DNA of 8,804 nt, taken from contig CAJPLH010000075.1 of NCBI GenBank assembly GCA_905371275.1, positions 1 through 8,804 on the forward strand, in the 5' to 3' direction. This DNA comes from Prevotellaceae bacterium (GTDB taxonomy: Bacteria; Bacteroidota; Bacteroidia; Bacteroidales; Bacteroidaceae). The position numbers were made by a program, and so were the translations under genes. Positions 7,358-8,804 of this stretch are shown here, one piece after another. Each line of letters begins with the position of its first letter. Position 1 is the first letter of the stretch. The notes beneath the pieces were generated by a model, which was given only the letters and a program-made list of their open reading frames with translations, was not told the DNA's origin and made no database searches.

Positions 7358-7410
7358 GTCCACGAGCCATGAAGTGTGGCTATCCTTCCACGATGATTTC
7401 CATTTCATTT

Positions 7411-7450
7411 ATATGTCCGCATGAGAACGTAAGTTTTGATGTGGACATAT
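7411..7450 (+). terminator. Strong stem-loop after thrA, possible terminator
   Basis: Arms 7411-7422 (ATATGTCCGCAT) and 7439-7450 (ATGTGGACATAT) pair over 12 bp with one G-T pair and a 16-nt loop, starting 53 nt after the thrA stop. The strand then reads TGTTGGG, without a T-run, so a classical intrinsic terminator is not shown; it could instead be an RNA-stability element or a DNA-binding site. Confidence 0.35.
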
Positions 7451-7594
7451 TGTTGGGAGAGTCACCCTCCTTTGCGTGAATAGTAAGTAGTATATGAGGG
7501 ATAGAGTAGTGCGTATCGTGCGAAAAAGAGAGAGTCTGACTCACAGAGCAAAGGGAATAACATCTCCACTGTTCCAATGAAATGTGTTTTTCGA

Positions 7595-7620
7595 CTTAAG
7601 AGGCACATATACCCCTTAAG
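7595..7620. promoter_or_regulatory. Inverted repeat upstream of umuDC, possible operator
   Basis: CTTAAGAGG (7595-7603) and CCCCTTAAG (7612-7620) are inverted with one mismatch and an 8-nt AT-rich spacer. Each arm contains the self-complementary CTTAAG. It lies 113 bp before the umuD start, where a damage-response repressor could bind. It does not match the E. coli LexA box, so an operator role is inferred from symmetry and place only. Confidence 0.35.
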
Positions 7621-7733
7621 CTGAATCTTCCTCTACGTATTTCAACAGAACTTCATTAGATATATGCACTTCTTTTGATTCCCATTCGTACCCCTTTCGC
7701 AGTATTCTAAGAACTTCATCAGCATATCCCACA

Positions 7734-8210
7734 ATGTCACAACTCATCATTCAAGGCATAGACTTTGACGCACACACTGCTCTTCCTTTTGCGGAGAGTG
7801 GTCCGCAAGCAGGGTTCCCTTCGCCGGTAGCTTCGCAATATCAAGAGAAAATAGATTTGAACAGAGAACTTGTTTCTCATCCCGAAAGCACATTCTATGC
7901 GCGAGTGGTGGGAGATTCGATGATAGACGCCAACATCTATGCAGGCGACATCTTAGTGGTCGACCGCTCTCTTGATTTTCAAAATGGAGACATCGCCGTG
8001 TGCATCGTTGACGACGAATTCACGGTGAAGCACATCTTTGTGGAGAAAGATTACGTGCGACTGGTGCCGGCTAACGACCTCTATCCCGAATTGCGCATTG
8101 AGGGCGACCAACAATTTAGTGTGTGGGGTGTGGTGACACACGTCATTCACGCAGTGCGCAGAGAAGTGAGTCATAAACCAACCAGGACTAAAAATTCTTC
8201 CGCGATATAG
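7734..8210 (+). CDS. umuD: UmuD, self-cleaving subunit of translesion DNA polymerase V
   Basis: The 158-residue protein is a LexA/UmuD-type S24 serine protease. RecA-DNA filaments trigger it to cut itself; the shortened dimer then partners UmuC in error-prone bypass of DNA damage. The cleavage region reads QAGFPSPVASQY, predicting a cut between Ala26 and Gly27 (E. coli UmuD is cut in CGFPSPA). The catalytic serine is Ser62 in VVGDSMID and the lysine is Lys99 in EFTVKH, matching the Ser60/Lys97 pair of E. coli; the C-terminal strand VWGVVTHVIHAVR closes the fold. There is no N-terminal DNA-binding domain, which separates it from LexA. Residues after 143 (VSHKPTRTKNSSAI) form a short basic tail beyond the usual end. 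The ATG at 7734 gives a normal-length N-terminus; no Shine-Dalgarno sequence is seen. umuC starts one base after the stop, so the two are surely co-transcribed and probably translationally coupled. Confidence 0.96.
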   Translation: MSQLIIQGIDFDAHTALPFAESGPQAGFPSPVASQYQEKIDLNRELVSHPESTFYARVVGDSMIDANIYAGDILVVDRSLDFQNGDIAVCIVDDEFTVKHIFVEKDYVRLVPANDLYPELRIEGDQQFSVWGVVTHVIHAVRREVSHKPTRTKNSSAI

Positions 8211-8211
8211 C

Positions 8212-8804
8212 ATGATAGGCGTCATCGATTGCAATAATTTTTTCGTTTCGTGTGAGCGCGTGTTTCGTCCGCGCCTACTAGGAAAACCCGTTGTGGTGCT
8301 ATCCAACAACGATGGGTGCGTCATTGCGCGGAGCAACGAAGCCAAAGCCTTGGGTATCGCTATGGGAGCACCCTACTTCAAAGTGAAGCATCATTGTCAG
8401 CAGAATGGATTGCTGGTATGTTCTGCCAACCATACGCTCTATAGCGATATGTCGCAACGAGTGATGAAAATCATTGCTCAATATGCCACGCGCATGGAAC
8501 AATATAGTGTGGATGAAGCATTTGTAGATTTTAGTGGACTCACCAATCTTGCAGAACTCACTCAGGCGATGGTGCAGCGCATCAAGCAGTGCACCGGCAT
8601 CCCAGTGAGCATTGGCATTGCTCCCAACAAAACATTGGCGAAAATAGCCAGTCGATTTGCGAAGAAATATCCAGGTTATCGCAGTTGTTGTTTCATCGAC
8701 TCCGATGAGAAACGCGTGAAAGCCTTGCAACTCACGGCAATAGAAGATGGGTGGGGAGTGGGACGGATTACTTTTGACATATTAACTGCTGGAGGAGTGA
8801 AGCC
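8212..8804 (+). CDS. umuC: UmuC, Y-family DNA polymerase V catalytic subunit (3' end outside window)
   Basis: The frame is open from the ATG at 8212 to the right edge, giving 197 codons of a protein usually about 420 long, so only the palm/fingers part and the start of the thumb are present. The N-terminus MIGVIDCNNFFVSCERVFRP and the block GKPVVVLSNNDGCVIARSNEAKALGI (24-49) are characteristic of UmuC. Metal-binding carboxylates are visible at Asp6 and at Asp101-Glu102 in YSVDEAFVD. IGIAPNKTLAKIA (134-146) and WGVGR (181-185) are the following family motifs. The steric-gate position next to the first carboxylate motif is Phe11, where E. coli UmuC has Tyr11. UmuC inserts nucleotides opposite damaged bases and needs cleaved UmuD and RecA. 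It begins one base after the umuD stop without its own ribosome-binding site, as expected for coupled translation. Confidence 0.96.
   Translation, partial: MIGVIDCNNFFVSCERVFRPRLLGKPVVVLSNNDGCVIARSNEAKALGIAMGAPYFKVKHHCQQNGLLVCSANHTLYSDMSQRVMKIIAQYATRMEQYSVDEAFVDFSGLTNLAELTQAMVQRIKQCTGIPVSIGIAPNKTLAKIASRFAKKYPGYRSCCFIDSDEKRVKALQLTAIEDGWGVGRITFDILTAGGVK

Larger units (their letters stand above)
7358..7733. other. Intergenic region between thrA and umuD
   Basis: These 376 bp hold no convincing gene: short frames lack protein-like character. From left to right I see a small hairpin AGCCA/TGGCT (7365-7369 with 7377-7381), a 12-bp stem-loop (7411-7450), a short GGAG/CTCC hairpin (7456-7470) and an inverted repeat with CTTAAG ends (7595-7620). 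No exact TAnnTTTG -7 box with a -33 partner lies in the last 200 bp before umuD, so its promoter is not identified. Confidence 0.6.

Noticed and set aside
7953..8730. Leftward frames of 130 and 143 codons opposite umuD and umuC
   Set aside because: They are antisense to two recognised polymerase V genes and show no protein features of their own.

Overview
The window looks like chromosomal DNA from a Bacteroidales bacterium of the Prevotella/Porphyromonas type. This rests on the fused aspartokinase-homoserine dehydrogenase, the UmuC N-terminus of the 'DCNNF.VSCERVF' type, the absence of Shine-Dalgarno sequences before nearly all starts, a candidate promoter of the Bacteroidetes -33/-7 kind (TTTG / TAnnTTTG), and small barrel-like secreted proteins ending in phenylalanine. 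No genus can be fixed from the sequence alone. I see no insertion sequence, phage gene, CRISPR array, tRNA or rRNA.

Left part, leftward genes (1-2823): a DUF389-family multi-pass membrane protein runs off the left edge. Before it in transcription order come two small secreted, probably outer-membrane proteins that are diverged tandem paralogues of each other. The gap between the paralogues holds the most unusual non-coding structure in the window: six degenerate 13-bp units (2148-2225) that also form CATTGA-N6-TCAATG inverted repeats. Hairpins that could be terminators lie just after each of the two paralogues.

Divergent region (2824-3274): about 450 bp without a convincing gene. It has a good candidate rightward promoter at 3038-3069, which would give a roughly 200-nt folded leader ahead of the next gene, and a weaker candidate leftward promoter.

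Right part, rightward genes (3275-8804): a secreted GHL10/DUF187-family glycoside hydrolase (DigH/YngK-like, probably envelope glycan processing) with a C-terminal beta-sandwich-like domain; then thrA, the bifunctional aspartokinase/homoserine dehydrogenase that makes the first and third steps from aspartate to homoserine; then a 376-bp gap with two clear inverted repeats; then umuD and umuC separated by one base, the latter cut by the right edge. UmuD and UmuC would together form a translesion DNA polymerase V. thrA is not followed by other threonine genes here.

No clearly new multi-gene system is visible. The points most worth checking are the 13-bp array, the divergent second ACT domain of ThrA (a usual effector-binding glutamine is leucine), and the inverted repeats upstream of umuDC.
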